Both the position numbers and the translations under genes were made by a program. A DNA stretch of 64,000 nt from Bradysia coprophila (taxonomy: Eukaryota > Arthropoda > Insecta > Diptera > Sciaridae), in the NCBI RefSeq assembly GCF_014529535.1, contig NW_023503408.1, positions 990,714-1,054,713 on the forward strand, written 5' to 3'. The notes below the pieces were generated by a model that was given only the letters and a program-made list of their open reading frames with translations, had not been told where the DNA came from and searched no databases. Shown here piece by piece: positions 11,151-20,798 of the stretch (its first letter is position 1; each line of letters opens with the position of its first letter).

Positions 11151-12107
11151 CGAGGGGTAATCACTGATTTACTAGCTCAGTAAATCACGGTAAATCACGG
11201 TAAATCACAGTAAATCAAAAATGAAGTTTCTACTAAATTTGAATCTATTTACTTCAGTTTGTATTAGTTCATGAAATTTATCCTATATGTTTACGGCCAC
11301 GATACTTCGAAATGTAATCCAGTGACAATTAAAAAATTTTCAAAAAATTTTCAAAATTTTTTGTGATTTACCGTGATTTACTTGATTTACTGATTTACTA
11401 GTGATTACCCCCTTATCGAACTTATCGAAAACAAAAGTCATGACCAACATCGGGGACGATAGAGAAATCAAAATTGGTGACACTGTCATTGAACGAGTCG
11501 ACAGCTATGTATATCTAGGACATAAACTGAAGTTAGGTCTGGACAACCAAACTGCAGAAATAAGACGTAGGATTGGTCTTGCATGGGCAGCGTTCGGAAA
11601 ACTCAGACTAATTTTCAAAAGCAAAATGAATAATAGTCTGAAACGCAAAGTTTTCGACACTTGTGTCCTTCCAGTGCTCACTTATGGAGCGGAAACGTTA
11701 ACTTTAACAAAAGCATCCGAAGATAAATTGAGAGTGACACAAAGAGCCATGGAACGGAGTATGCTTGGAATAACACTCAGAGACAGAATGACGAATCAAT
11801 GGATTCGACAACAAACCAGGGTCGTTGATGTCATGGAAAGAATAGCATCTCTGAAATGGAGCTCGGCGGGACATATTGCAAGAAGGACAGACGAACGTTG
11901 GACCAAAAAGATCATGAACTGGCGACCATATAAAAGACGAGCTATAGGTAGACCACCAGAGAGATGGACAAACGGAATTAAGAATATTGCAGGTACAAAC
12001 TGGCAGCAAATGGCAATGGATCGTACGAAATGGAAAGAAGTTGGAGAGGCCTACATCCAGCAGTGGATAGAAACAGGCTGAAAAAGAAGAAGAAGAAGAC
12101 CCCCTTG
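11151..12107. mobile_element. hAT-like MITE (~270 bp without insert), interrupted by RTE-B
   Basis: Terminal inverted repeats are CGAGGGGTAATCACTGA at the left and, reading the right end inward, CAAGGGGGTAATCACTAG. Subterminal GTAAATCA words repeat in both orientations. An exact 8-bp duplication GTTCCAGA lies at 11143-11150 and 12108-12115. An 8-bp TSD with a CAAGGGG-type end is hAT-like. The other arm of the host foldback gives the empty-site sequence. Confidence 0.8.
11415..12098 (+). mobile_element. RTE-clade LINE, copy B (5'-truncated)
   Basis: Carries only the C-terminal part of the RT ORF, open from about 11401 to 12081, then (GAA)n. TSD ACCCCCTT lies at 11407-11414 and 12099-12106, within the hAT-like MITE. 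The frame is intact, so it is a young 5'-truncated insertion. Confidence 0.9.
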
Positions 12108-12271
12108 GTTCCAGACGCTGTTTCAGCAGTTGGGCGTACAGAAAGAAGGAAAAAATCTGCATTTTGGCACCAACTTTTTTTACAAGACTTCGGTAGGTTT
12201 GCAGTACAAAAGTACTGGGTTCATTTATATGTGGGATGATAGTGGGTGAGGCCAGCTACAACACCCCATAC

Positions 12272-12505
12272 TCAGTTCCGCGGAACATCGAAGCTGCAGA
12301 GAAGGCGGACTCTCTGGTCATTCACTATATTTTTAATAATAAATCTCGCGGATCTACTCGCACCAAGCCGTGCGTATACTCTACCTGTAGGTCTTTCCAA
12401 GGCCGACATTCGTACAACATTACAATAATTTAAAATAATTTTTTCTTGAGTTATTGTCGAAAAACTGTTTTCGGTACCCTCTGACATGTGTTCACTTTTG
12501 AACAC
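12272..12505 (-). other. Open frame in right arm of X2 (counterpart of 10249-10464)
   Basis: Reads MSEGTENSFSTITQEKII and RMSALERPTGRVYARLGAS, then ends SFDVPRN as in the left arm. Same length after the shared Met and no stop despite substitutions. Function unknown; it may simply reflect arm homology. Confidence 0.3.
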
Positions 12506-12669
12506 TTTTCACAGAAAGTAAATTTTTTTTCGAAAAAGTGAAAGATACGTGTTTCCTAGAATTAAAAGGCGAATCCAACGAGCTATCACTCATTAAAATC
12601 GGAGACCGCTTGTTCCCAAAGTTACAAAAATCACTTGAAGTTTTGGCGATATCACTCTTAAGGAGAAAA

Positions 12670-13086
12670 TTAGGCGTTTTCGAAACATTTTTTTAAAAAT
12701 TTTAAACAGAATATCGAAAAGTTAAACAACAAAAAGGTTAAAGAGACCAAAGAGTTACAGTAATGCTCAGTTAGAATCTTTAATTTGTCAATGGTTGAAG
12801 TAATGTTTTTCGACCTTTCGATGCCAGCATTTATCACCATTTCCGACTTTGGAATCAATTCCTTATCGACTTTTCCTTTCCCAACAGTGAAGTCTGATAG
12901 TGCCTGTTTTCCATCAGCAATTATTTTTTGAGCCACATTAAACTTTGTTAATTGTTCTTCGAGTTCTAACTCTAGTCGGGACACTTTTTCAGCACTAATT
13001 TTTTTCTTTTGCTGAAGCTCACGACTCGCTTCCACTCTTTCTTGCTCTTTCAATGACTGTTGACGGTTCTCTTTTTCTATGTCCAA
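12670..13086 (-). CDS. Unassigned coiled-coil exon-like open frame
   Basis: A minus-strand open frame rich in K, E and Q with heptad character (KKKISAEKVSRLELELEEQL, then KFNVAQKIIADGKQALSDF). The protein-like part ends near ILTEHY, just before a possible donor GTAACT, after which the frame becomes hydrophobic and low-complexity. There is no good ATG at its start: the frame opens after a stop, and ATAG could be an acceptor. It could be one exon of a longer gene or a pseudogene piece. A possibly related short frame lies at 24147-24278 (shared QLT and a following helix). I do not recognise the family. Confidence 0.35.
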   Translation of the reverse strand: MDIEKENRQQSLKEQERVEASRELQQKKKISAEKVSRLELELEEQLTKFNVAQKIIADGKQALSDFTVGKGKVDKELIPKSEMVINAGIERSKNITSTIDKLKILTEHYCNSLVSLTFLLFNFSIFCLKFLKKCFENA

Positions 13087-13683
13087 GTGAAGAAAATATT
13101 TTTACGAGACGCAGAACATAGGTCCAGCAAACGACGAATCATTGGGAAGTTTTCGGCACCGCCGTATCTTTCTGACACCACACACGAACCTGTACGGCTC
13201 GCGTAACTGGAGAAATTTTTGTAAGAAAAGTGCAAGTTTTCGGTTTTTGATCACCTTTCACCAGCCACACAAACTTCGAAGAATTTTTTTGGAAGTGGTT
13301 TTGGCTTCTAGGGACGAATACCTTTCTAGGCACATATAAAAAAGTCCACCGGAAAATGCGTCCGATTTCGGTAGGCTGTTTTTCAAGCCTCCTAATTCAA
13401 GCCTTAAACGCGCCCAAAATATTCAAGTTTTCATCGTGATAAAAGTGAATTTTACCATACAGCTTTACAAAAACGAAACGTTAAAATAAACAATAATGCG
13501 TTTTATTTTAAAGTTGAGGCGGACTTCCGATGTTAATTGCTGTATCTTAGAATAATTTCGATTTTATTCGAAAAATTTCTCCTCATTTTTCCTTAATTTC
13601 AACTAACAATTTCCTTATTTCTCCTTATTTTTGGTGTAAAACCTCCTTAATTCCTTAATAAGGAGTCCAAATTTAGAGTGAGA
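13087..13683. other. No gene recognised
   Basis: AT-rich with CCTTATTT-type low-complexity words near 13560-13670. Short open frames on both strands show no domain. Confidence 0.5.
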
Positions 13684-13830
13684 CGGTCGAATAGTCTTCA
13701 CTATCGGGACTGGCTATTCGTCCGCGCGGTCGAATAGTCTTCACTACGAGCATTGGCTATTCGACCGCGCGGTCGAATAATCTTCACTGTGGGGATCGAC
13801 TATTCGACCGCGCGGGCGAATAGTCACTTC
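13684..13830. repeat. Three tandem hairpin units (GGTCGAATAG...CTATTCGACC)
   Basis: Three successive units of about 51 bp, each starting GGTCGAATAGTCTTCACT (or a one-base variant) and ending in CTATTCGACCGCG or a close variant. Each unit is therefore its own 10-bp-stem hairpin with GC-rich CGCG joints between units. Confidence 0.8.
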
Positions 13831-13944
13831 GAATAGAGTTTGCGCATGTGTAATATGAATTTTTACTTACGCAATTGGTAGTTTGCATTACCGGCTATGT
13901 TAAAACAGTAGAATGAAGTTTTTATTATGTAGAGGAAGGAGTTT

Positions 13945-14073
13945 TTAGCGCCGTACGAAGTACTGGGGGCCTACAAGAACACCATGCCGTTTGTAACATG
14001 TGGAATTCGAAGCAGACGGTAAGGGCAAAGCATTTGTCTATGATTATAGATGACTAATCCACAATAAAAAAAA

Positions 14074-14104
<31 letters not shown>

Positions 14105-14835
14105 GTACACGATAACTTGAGTAAAACTCAACCGATTTCAAAAATTCTTTTTTTTTCCTGATAGGTATTGACAATGACAAGACCCCATATGAAAATGGGC
14201 ATATTTGGGTCGACCACTCCTGAGCTGGGGCCCAATAAGTGTTTTAAGGTTTTTCGAAGATATCTACGTCATTTTAAACGCTACTCTTGTAGGTGATACG
14301 TCAAATGAAAGGTATTTACAATACCAATCGACAAAAAAAAGTTTATGGAAATTGGATGATCGACTCGTTAGTTAGAACCCATGATGTGAACCAGGTACAG
14401 GGCGGGAAGCAGTTTATGTCATTTTTAAACGGATCTCGACTGTTTTTTCTTTATTAGATAGGTATTGAACGTGTCAATCAGGGAAAAAAATGTTTATGAA
14501 ATTTAGTTGACTGGAGCGTGAGCTAGGTCCCTTGGAGTGAGCTCATATCCGGCTACTCGGCAGTACAGTGAACGTGGTGTATTTTGACAATATCTCGAGT
14601 AAATTTTGACCGAATTTCATGATTGTTTTTTATTTGAAAGGTATTAACGAATGAAAATCGTCAAAACTACTTCCGGTCTCCTAACAAAATGGCTACCGGC
14701 GGCCATATTGGATTTTCTTAAAAGTGATGTATTTTGGGAAAAATGATACACAGAGAGTTTCTGTTAACAGAGAAGTAATTTGTTATGTGTGTGGGGTGTT
14801 CCAGGCATTACATATATCACGCATATGTCATAATC
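13945..14835 (+). mobile_element. Modular repeat family Y, copy Y2 (3'-truncated)
   Basis: Starts TTAGCGCCGTACGAAGTAC, then the family block GAAGCAGACGGTAAGGGCAA, then a (CTGT)n microsatellite at 14076-14104. It loses homology to Y1 near 14835, where a Z-family repeat begins. Confidence 0.7.
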
Positions 14836-15500
14836 ATGTCCGGAGCGATAGCGGAGGACTTGACGCAGTCTAACTTCCAAAAAAAGAACGAAGAAAATTT
14901 TTTGAGACGCGGCAACTATATATAGGCGAGAATTTAAGTTTCTTTCCTTTGGCCTGTATCACCACAAATCCTATTCTATCTTATTCGCGCTTCAAATACG
15001 AGCAACACGAGCTATCACTCGACTATGTAACTTTAAAATTGCCGGAGATACATCGTTTTGAAGTTGGTCATTTTGATAGAAAATGCACCAAATTAACGTT
15101 TTCCAAACAATCAAAATCTTTCAACTTACTCTGTATGTTTCTATCTGTCTATCTGTCTATCTGTCTATCTGTCTATCTATCTATCTATCTATCTATCGAC
15201 GGTCGATCTCGGAAACTAGTCAGCCAATCTCCATGAAATTTTGCAGGAACCTCAGGGTGGGCATAAAAATGAAAATGTGATACGTCATTACCCCAGGAAA
15301 AACCAGAATTTTGTTTTATTGGCCTCGAAGTGGTTTCTGAGTGTGGTTTTCGAGGGTCGGGAACGCGTTTTCGGCTGTAGCTTAGCTGTATTGAAACCTA
15401 CAGAGGCGTGTGACCCATCAAATGAAAGGTATTCGTAACACGATTCAAACAAAAAAATAATTAAAAAAATCGGGTCAGATTCGTTTGAGCTAGAGTGATT
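14836..15500 (+). mobile_element. Modular repeat family Z, copy Z1
   Basis: Shares about 0.6 kb with the reverse complement of 27785-28352, including GGAGCGATAGCGGAGGACTT, the block CAATCTCCATGAAATTTTGC and the internal CTGT/CTAT microsatellite (15138-15197). Noncoding; class unknown. Confidence 0.65.
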
Positions 15501-15565
15501 AGAGTGACCAAATTTTGAGCTACTCGAGCGTAGGATGAAAGGACTAATATTTTTGCGATTATGAG

Positions 15566-15845
15566 AGATAGAGAGTTACTTTCTTCGGCAAAGTCTCAGA
15601 GTTTTACGAGTAGAACAGAGGGGCATATGTGAAAAATGTCGAAAGTTGGAAATGGGTGGGTCAATTATGTTTTTAGAGGTATTTCTTGAATGGTGGCAGA
15701 TAGAGAGTTACTTTCTTCGGCAAAGTCTCAGAGTTTTACGAGTAGAAAAGAAGGGTATTTGCGAAAAATGTCGAAAGTTGGAAATGGGTGGGTCAATTGG
15801 GGTTTTGGAGATATTTCTTGAATGGGGGCAGATAGAGAATTACTT
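15566..15845. repeat. 132-bp tandem repeat, 2.1 copies
   Basis: AGATAGAGAGTTACTTTCTT recurs at 15566 and 15698, and a variant starts at 15830. The third unit runs into the 18-bp array. Confidence 0.8.
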
Positions 15846-16102
15846 TCTTCGTCGAATTTTCGAATTTTGTCAAATTTTCGATTTTCGTCAAATTTTCGAA
15901 TTTCGTCAAATTTTCGAATTTCGTCAAATTTTCGAATTTCGTCAAATTTTCGAATTTCGTCAAATTTTCGAATTTTGTCAAATTTTCAAATTTCGTCAAA
16001 TTTTCGAATTTCGTCAAATTTTCGATTTTCGTCAAATTTTAGAATTTCGTCAAATTTTAGAATTTTGTCAAATTTTAGAATTTTGTCAAATTTTCAAATT
16101 TC
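15846..16102. repeat. 18-bp satellite array, left part
   Basis: About 14 copies of an 18-bp unit GTCAAATTTTCGAATTTC with C/T and G/A variants. The long open frames across it (EFRQIF-type repeats) come from an 18-bp period with no stops, not a gene. The array resumes at 19824 beyond the Penelope element. Confidence 0.85.
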
Positions 16103-16715
16103 GGATATTGCGTTGTATCGCCTGGATTCGACAAAATTAAAACTCCAAAAGTTGATGTGACCAAATTTTAGCCTAGCTTTCGACTGTGTGACCAGTCATC
16201 TTCAAGGCTGAAAAAATTTTATTTGGCACTTAATCACTTAGAGCTATGAACAATTATAATTTATTTTCGTAAACTTACGCTTACTACTAGGTTGTAAACA
16301 AACTTAATCAATTTCTTGGTTTTTCCTTATCACTTGCTTACAGTCTCGTTTGTTTATGTTTGTCACTTGACAATTTCACCTGTCACTCAAACATCTGTTG
16401 CAGATTCATTTCATCATTCCGTCTTCGAGGGGGGTTCACATGGCGGCGTTTTCCACTATTCACGATCAGATTGTAGAACATTGGCGATACATGAGCTGCA
16501 TCTTTTCTGAAGTTCACAGCTGAATTTCCTTTAAGAATGATTTTGTTCGCTTCATGTATTTTGATCGTTCGTTTTGACCGGACTTTTTTCAGAATTTCTT
16601 TGTTCGCAAAATCAAATTGATGTTTCTTGGTGGACACATGGTAGACCAGTGCAGTTTTTTTGTTGTTCTTGGCCATGTTTTCCACGTCTTTCTTATGTTC
16701 TACATCCCTGTCATC
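16103..16715 (-). repeat. Penelope pseudo-LTR, downstream copy
   Basis: 613 bp from GGATATTGCGTTGTATCGCC to CCCTGTCATC. Contains the C-terminal coding end of the ORF plus noncoding sequence, as is normal for Penelope pseudo-LTRs. Confidence 0.9.
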
Positions 16716-19049
16716 GAGCCGGCGACACGTGCATCCTACGTAGCTTCTGGGGCAGTTCCGACAAGGAATGTTATACACCACATTCGAACATTGACCTGGT
16801 CTGAGTTTGTGTTTCATATTGGAGAAAATGCTGGCCACCTTATTTGTAGGTCTTGGGGCTATTTTCAGATCCGGTGCATATTTTCCGACTTGCTTTGCAA
16901 CTGCTTCAGTTAATCCGGGAATGTAAGCCATTCCTGCAAACCGATTTTTCTTTGGCTGTGTTTGAACAGCTGGTGTTATTGTTGTGTCTATTCTGGTCGA
17001 GTTTGCATTCGGTGGTGGTGAGTTAATTTCCGATACATCGGCTGATAACGACGTGCCAGCAATTTCCATCCTGCTAATGAGCGGGTAACTTATATTACCT
17101 TTCGATGTTTGGCTGGACATCATCTGGTTCACTTGGTGGATTAGTCGTTCAGTCAGTTTAGCCGGAAAATTGTTCTTGTCCATTATCGCTTTGATGGTCA
17201 ATCGGTTTTCCTGGTGGAACGATGAGTGGCTCAACGTGAACACTCGCCGGATGAACGATTTTGCTGTGTTGATGACCATATTCTTTGGATGTTTAGAATA
17301 ATAGTTCAGCAGTCGATTGGATGCGATCGGTTTGTGGAACCATTTCGTTTTGAGTGTGTTTCCATCGTTGTGCACTGTTGTGTCCAGGAACACAATGGAG
17401 CCGTCATCGTCTTGCTTTTCCATTGTGAATTGAACATTGGGGTTGTAGGAGTTAAGTTTATTGAGTACTTTATCGGCCATTTCAGGTGGGATTGATGTAA
17501 TATGATCATCAACGTATGTGTTCCAAAAATCTGGATCTAGGTTTGTGTCGATGATCGCCTTTTCCACAATGTCTTCAATGACTCGTTCGACCAATATTGG
17601 GGCCAAAGCGGAGCCCATAAACATACCCAATTTTTGGCGGTAGAATTTGCCTGCGAATACAAAGTAATTCGCTTGCTCCAAACAAATTTTCAGCATTTTG
17701 AGGAATTCTTCTTTCGGAATGGGTGTGACTTGCTCAATGTGGTGAAAATCACGGTCTATTATCTCCAATGCCAACTCAGTTGGGATTGTGCCAAAACAGT
17801 TGACCACGTCGTATGAGACCAGAATGTTGCCTTTTGTGATTCTTTTGCCTCGAATTGCTTTTATAAACTGTTTTGAATTTTTTATTCCAAATTTTGGCTT
17901 GAAAGCCTTCCGCAGGATCGTAGCCAGGAACCTTGCCATCTTGTACGCCGCTGAATCAATAGTAGACACTATTAGTCTAATCGGATGGCCTACCTTGTGG
18001 TATTTGATTTGACCAAAAAGGCGTGGAGGAATGGTGTTCCAGGTTTTCATGTTTTTCTTGACCTGGTCGGAAATGTAGTTTGCACGATAGAGTTTGTCCA
18101 GGAATCGGTTCACCCTGCCCTTCAGCTGTTCGGTTGGATCTTTGCTGATTGGTTCGAACGAATTTAGGTCGGACAATAGTGTTCGTATTTTGGTGAAATA
18201 TTCTTCTTTCCTTGAGATGATCGTGACTCCTCCTTTATCGCTGTTGGAGACCATAATTTCTCGGTGGGTTTTGAGAAAGTTTCTGGCTTTTTCCGCCGCC
18301 TTTTGTAAGAAACGGTCAATTCGGTTCAGTTCTCTGTGCTGTTTGGAGAACTTTGTGATGGTGTACAATACGTCGCCTCTGGCTGATTTTCTGAGCGGTT
18401 TTGGGATTTGTTGTGAAATGATAGCCTCGACATCCGTTGCTACCTCCAAAATTGGCTCTCTCGTGGGATGAATTGCGAATTTTGGTCCCAAGCTTAGCAC
18501 CGTCATGACATCTTCGGGTATGTCCACGCCACTAAGGTTTTTAATGAACGAATCATCGTACTTGATGTCCTCCAGGTGTGGCTGTGTATCAGTCAGCTTG
18601 CATAACTTGTTGTGTAGATTTGTATTTGCTGACCTCAACTCATTCTCATAGATCGTTCGGTTGTCGTGTGTCGTTGTGTGATTGGGTCGTAAATCCAATT
18701 CAGTAGATTTAATTTTGGTCTCAATTGTTTCAATGGATTTGTTGCAAATCGATATTTCCATGTTGAGAATTGTCCGTCTGATGTATTCCGACAACTTTTT
18801 TACTTGGTTTTTCACTTGCTTGGGTATGCTGCTACCATCGTAGTGCTGTAGTAGACGGTTGGTCCGATCGATGATGAATTTTGGTGAAATGCTCTTGCGA
18901 CGGCATTTCAATAGGAAGACGAGCCTTGATTTTTGTCTGGCTAGCTTTTTCCATTGATTTTTTGAACGCCTGCGATCGATGTTGATTTCGCTGGGCGTGT
19001 TTTCGTATTGGCTGCTGTTGAGGTTATGGCTAACAGCGGCGGTGATCAT
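16383..19049 (-). CDS. Penelope-like RT with C-terminal GIY-YIG endonuclease (888 aa)
   Basis: An unbroken ORF on the minus strand that copies the element RNA and nicks target DNA. The N-terminus is basic (KNQWKKLARQKSR). RT landmarks: GQIKYHKVGHPIRLIVST, the palm aspartate in VSYDVVNCFGTIP (about residue 411), KLGMFMGSALAPI, and the catalytic YVDD near residue 512. The C-terminal endonuclease shows VVYNIPCRNC, then RSYVGCTCRRL, R and EHK (about residues 755-790), i.e. the GIY-YIG type with a Cys pair seen in Penelope proteins. Length fits the family. Codon 1 is the first ATG in frame, just inside the upstream pseudo-LTR boundary. No stop or frameshift is seen, so it may be, or recently was, active. 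Confidence 0.93.
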   Translation of the reverse strand: MITAAVSHNLNSSQYENTPSEINIDRRRSKNQWKKLARQKSRLVFLLKCRRKSISPKFIIDRTNRLLQHYDGSSIPKQVKNQVKKLSEYIRRTILNMEISICNKSIETIETKIKSTELDLRPNHTTTHDNRTIYENELRSANTNLHNKLCKLTDTQPHLEDIKYDDSFIKNLSGVDIPEDVMTVLSLGPKFAIHPTREPILEVATDVEAIISQQIPKPLRKSARGDVLYTITKFSKQHRELNRIDRFLQKAAEKARNFLKTHREIMVSNSDKGGVTIISRKEEYFTKIRTLLSDLNSFEPISKDPTEQLKGRVNRFLDKLYRANYISDQVKKNMKTWNTIPPRLFGQIKYHKVGHPIRLIVSTIDSAAYKMARFLATILRKAFKPKFGIKNSKQFIKAIRGKRITKGNILVSYDVVNCFGTIPTELALEIIDRDFHHIEQVTPIPKEEFLKMLKICLEQANYFVFAGKFYRQKLGMFMGSALAPILVERVIEDIVEKAIIDTNLDPDFWNTYVDDHITSIPPEMADKVLNKLNSYNPNVQFTMEKQDDDGSIVFLDTTVHNDGNTLKTKWFHKPIASNRLLNYYSKHPKNMVINTAKSFIRRVFTLSHSSFHQENRLTIKAIMDKNNFPAKLTERLIHQVNQMMSSQTSKGNISYPLISRMEIAGTSLSADVSEINSPPPNANSTRIDTTITPAVQTQPKKNRFAGMAYIPGLTEAVAKQVGKYAPDLKIAPRPTNKVASIFSNMKHKLRPGQCSNVVYNIPCRNCPRSYVGCTCRRLDDRDVEHKKDVENMAKNNKKTALVYHVSTKKHQFDFANKEILKKVRSKRTIKIHEANKIILKGNSAVNFRKDAAHVSPMFYNLIVNSGKRRHVNPPRRRNDEMNLQQMFE

Positions 19050-19114
19050 TTTCCAGGATCACCAAAAATTAACGTTTATAGTTGTTGTATTGCTTGTCGA
19101 TTTAGAACGAAATT

Positions 19115-19728
19115 GGATATTGCGTTGTATCGCCTGGATTCGACAAAATTAAAACTCCAAAAGTTGATGTGACCAAATTTTAGCCTAGCTTTCGACTGTG
19201 TGACCAGTCATCTTCAAAGGCTGAAAAAATTTTATTTGGCACTTAATCACTTAGAGCTATGAACAATTATAATTTATTTTCGTAAACTTACGCTTACTAC
19301 TAGGTTGTAAACAAACTTAATCAATTTCTTGGTTTTTCCTTATCACTTGCTTACAGTCTCGTTTGTTTATGTTTGTCACTTGACAATTTCACCTGTCACT
19401 CAAACATCTGTTGCAGATTCATTTCATCATTCCGTCTTCGAGGGGGGTTCACATGGCGGCGTTTTCCACTATTCACGATCAGATTGTAGAACATTGGCGA
19501 TACATGAGCTGCATCTTTTCTGAAGTTCACAGCTGAATTTCCTTTAAGAATGATTTTGTTCGCTTCATGTATTTTGATCGTTCGTTTTGACCGGACTTTT
19601 TTCAGAATTTCTTTGTTCGCAAAATCAAATTGATGTTTCTTGGTGGACACATGGTAGACCAGTGCAGTTTTTTTGTTGTTCTTGGCCATGTTTTCCACGT
19701 CTTTCTTATGTTCTACATCCCTGTCATC
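19115..19728 (-). repeat. Penelope pseudo-LTR, upstream copy
   Basis: 614 bp, same sequence as 16103-16715 apart from one inserted A. Includes a truncated 3' part of the ORF (19396-19698), explaining the second copy of that reading frame. Confidence 0.9.
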
Positions 19729-19823
19729 AACTTTTGGAGTTTTAATTTTGTCGAATCCAGGCGATACAACGCAATATCCAATTTCGTTCTAAATCGACAA
19801 GCAATACAACAACTATAAACGTT
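19729..19823 (+). repeat. Inverted tail of Penelope element
   Basis: Reverse complement of 19071-19165 fused to the upstream pseudo-LTR. Such an inverted fragment is a recognised feature of integrated Penelope elements. Confidence 0.85.
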
Positions 19824-19985
19824 TCAAATTTCGTCAAATTTTAGAATTTCGTCAAATTTTCGAATTTCGTCAAATTTTCGATTTTCGTCAAATTTTAGAA
19901 TTTCGTCAAATTTTAGAATTTCGTCAAATTATAGAATTTCGTCAAATTTTAGAATTTTCAAATTTTGCCAAATTTCCGAATTTCT
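19824..19985. repeat. 18-bp satellite array, right part
   Basis: Continuation of the array at 15846-16102 with TTTTAGAATTTCGTCAAA variants. Together they mark the array split by the Penelope insertion. Confidence 0.85.
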
Positions 19986-20037
19986 GTTATAAACTGTTAT
20001 AAAAAGCAGTGTTCTAAAACTTCTAAAACGACTGATA

Positions 20038-20554
20038 TCCCAACAAAAATCTCTTCGAGAAAAGTGTGACGCAGTCTTTGAAATACAATTTCTAAAATGA
20101 ATGATATCGCTAGAGTTGACGCTTTCAGCTTCGTTACGCAAAAATTAAATTTTACACCCAATTAGTTCAAACAAGCTGGCTTAGGTTTTCTCATCACCTG
20201 CCAAATAATTTTTACAAAAAAAAATTTTGACTGGAAACAACCAAAATTTTACCAAAAAAATCTGCGTCGCAAAGTTGCAGATGTTCAGGAACAGACCAGC
20301 AAGAAAATTTATCTGCCACATGCGACACAGATTTTTTTGGTAAAATTTTGGTTGTTTCCAGTCAAAAATTTTTTTTGTAAAAATTATTTGGCAGGTGATG
20401 AGAAAACCTAAGCCAGCTTGTTTGAACTAATTGGGTGTAAAATTTAATTTTTGCGTAACGAAGCTGAAAGCGTCAACTCTAGCGATATCATTCATTTTAG
20501 AAATTGTATTTCAAAGACTGCGTCACACTTTTCTCGAAGAGATTTTTGTTGGGA
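20038..20554. mobile_element. Foldback MITE with TA duplication
   Basis: Arms of about 250 bp are near-perfect reverse complements, starting TCCCAACAAAAATCTCTTCG and ending with its complement. TA lies on both sides (20036-37, 20555-56). A second copy with its right arm truncated is at 27446-27780. TA target duplication suggests mobilisation by a Tc1/mariner-like source; no transposase is present. Confidence 0.85.
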
Positions 20555-20792
20555 TAGGAATGTGAAACGAAATTAACTTCATTGAAATAGTGGAAAATGT
20601 TGCCCCAGATTTAGATCACAGATTCAGATCGATTAGCTTGCCATTTAATTCGCAGAGCGGAGACTCAATCAATGTTATCAAGGTGAGAGGCTCATTTGAA
20701 ATAATCAGTTTTGTCACATTTAATCTGGTATAATCATTTGAAGTAAAAATTCAAATGTAGAGAGAGAAACGTTTTATCATTGTTCATTCAAT

Positions 20793-20798
20793 TTTATT
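20793..20798 (-). terminator. Polyadenylation signal for the cysteine-rich peptide gene
   Basis: TTTATT on the plus strand (AATAAA on the minus strand), about 215 bases past the stop at 21014. It is the best signal downstream. Confidence 0.5.

Larger units (their letters stand above)
10085..12661. mobile_element. Foldback (giant hairpin) element X2, TTAA-flanked
   Basis: The left arm (10085 to about 10890) and the right arm (about 10905-11150 continuing at 12108-12661) are reverse complements over about 800 bp, with a loop near 10895-10905. Terminal sequence is TTAA then GAGTTATATCGCCA on the left and the diverged complement on the right, so TTAA marks both ends (10085-10088; 12658-12661). 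The right arm is interrupted by a hAT-like MITE that itself holds an RTE. Removing both restores a continuous palindrome. TTAA duplication is typical of piggyBac-type and Kolobok transposition, but no transposase is seen. Confidence 0.85.
16103..19823 (-). mobile_element. Penelope-like element, apparently intact
   Basis: Complete architecture on the minus strand: inverted tail (19729-19823), upstream pseudo-LTR (19115-19728), one long RT/GIY-YIG ORF (16383-19049), downstream pseudo-LTR (16103-16715). By eye the pseudo-LTRs differ by one base (an extra A near 19216). It lies in the 18-bp satellite, with TCAAATTTC on both sides, though a true TSD cannot be separated from the array period. Confidence 0.93.

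Noticed and set aside
15646-16140. Long open frames of EFRQIF-type repeats on both strands
   Set aside because: An 18-bp period without stops leaves all frames open; no start context or domain, and the array continues as noncoding DNA at 19824.
16574-18471. Several plus-strand frames across the Penelope element
   Set aside because: Antisense shadows of the 888-codon minus-strand ORF with its RT and GIY-YIG motifs.
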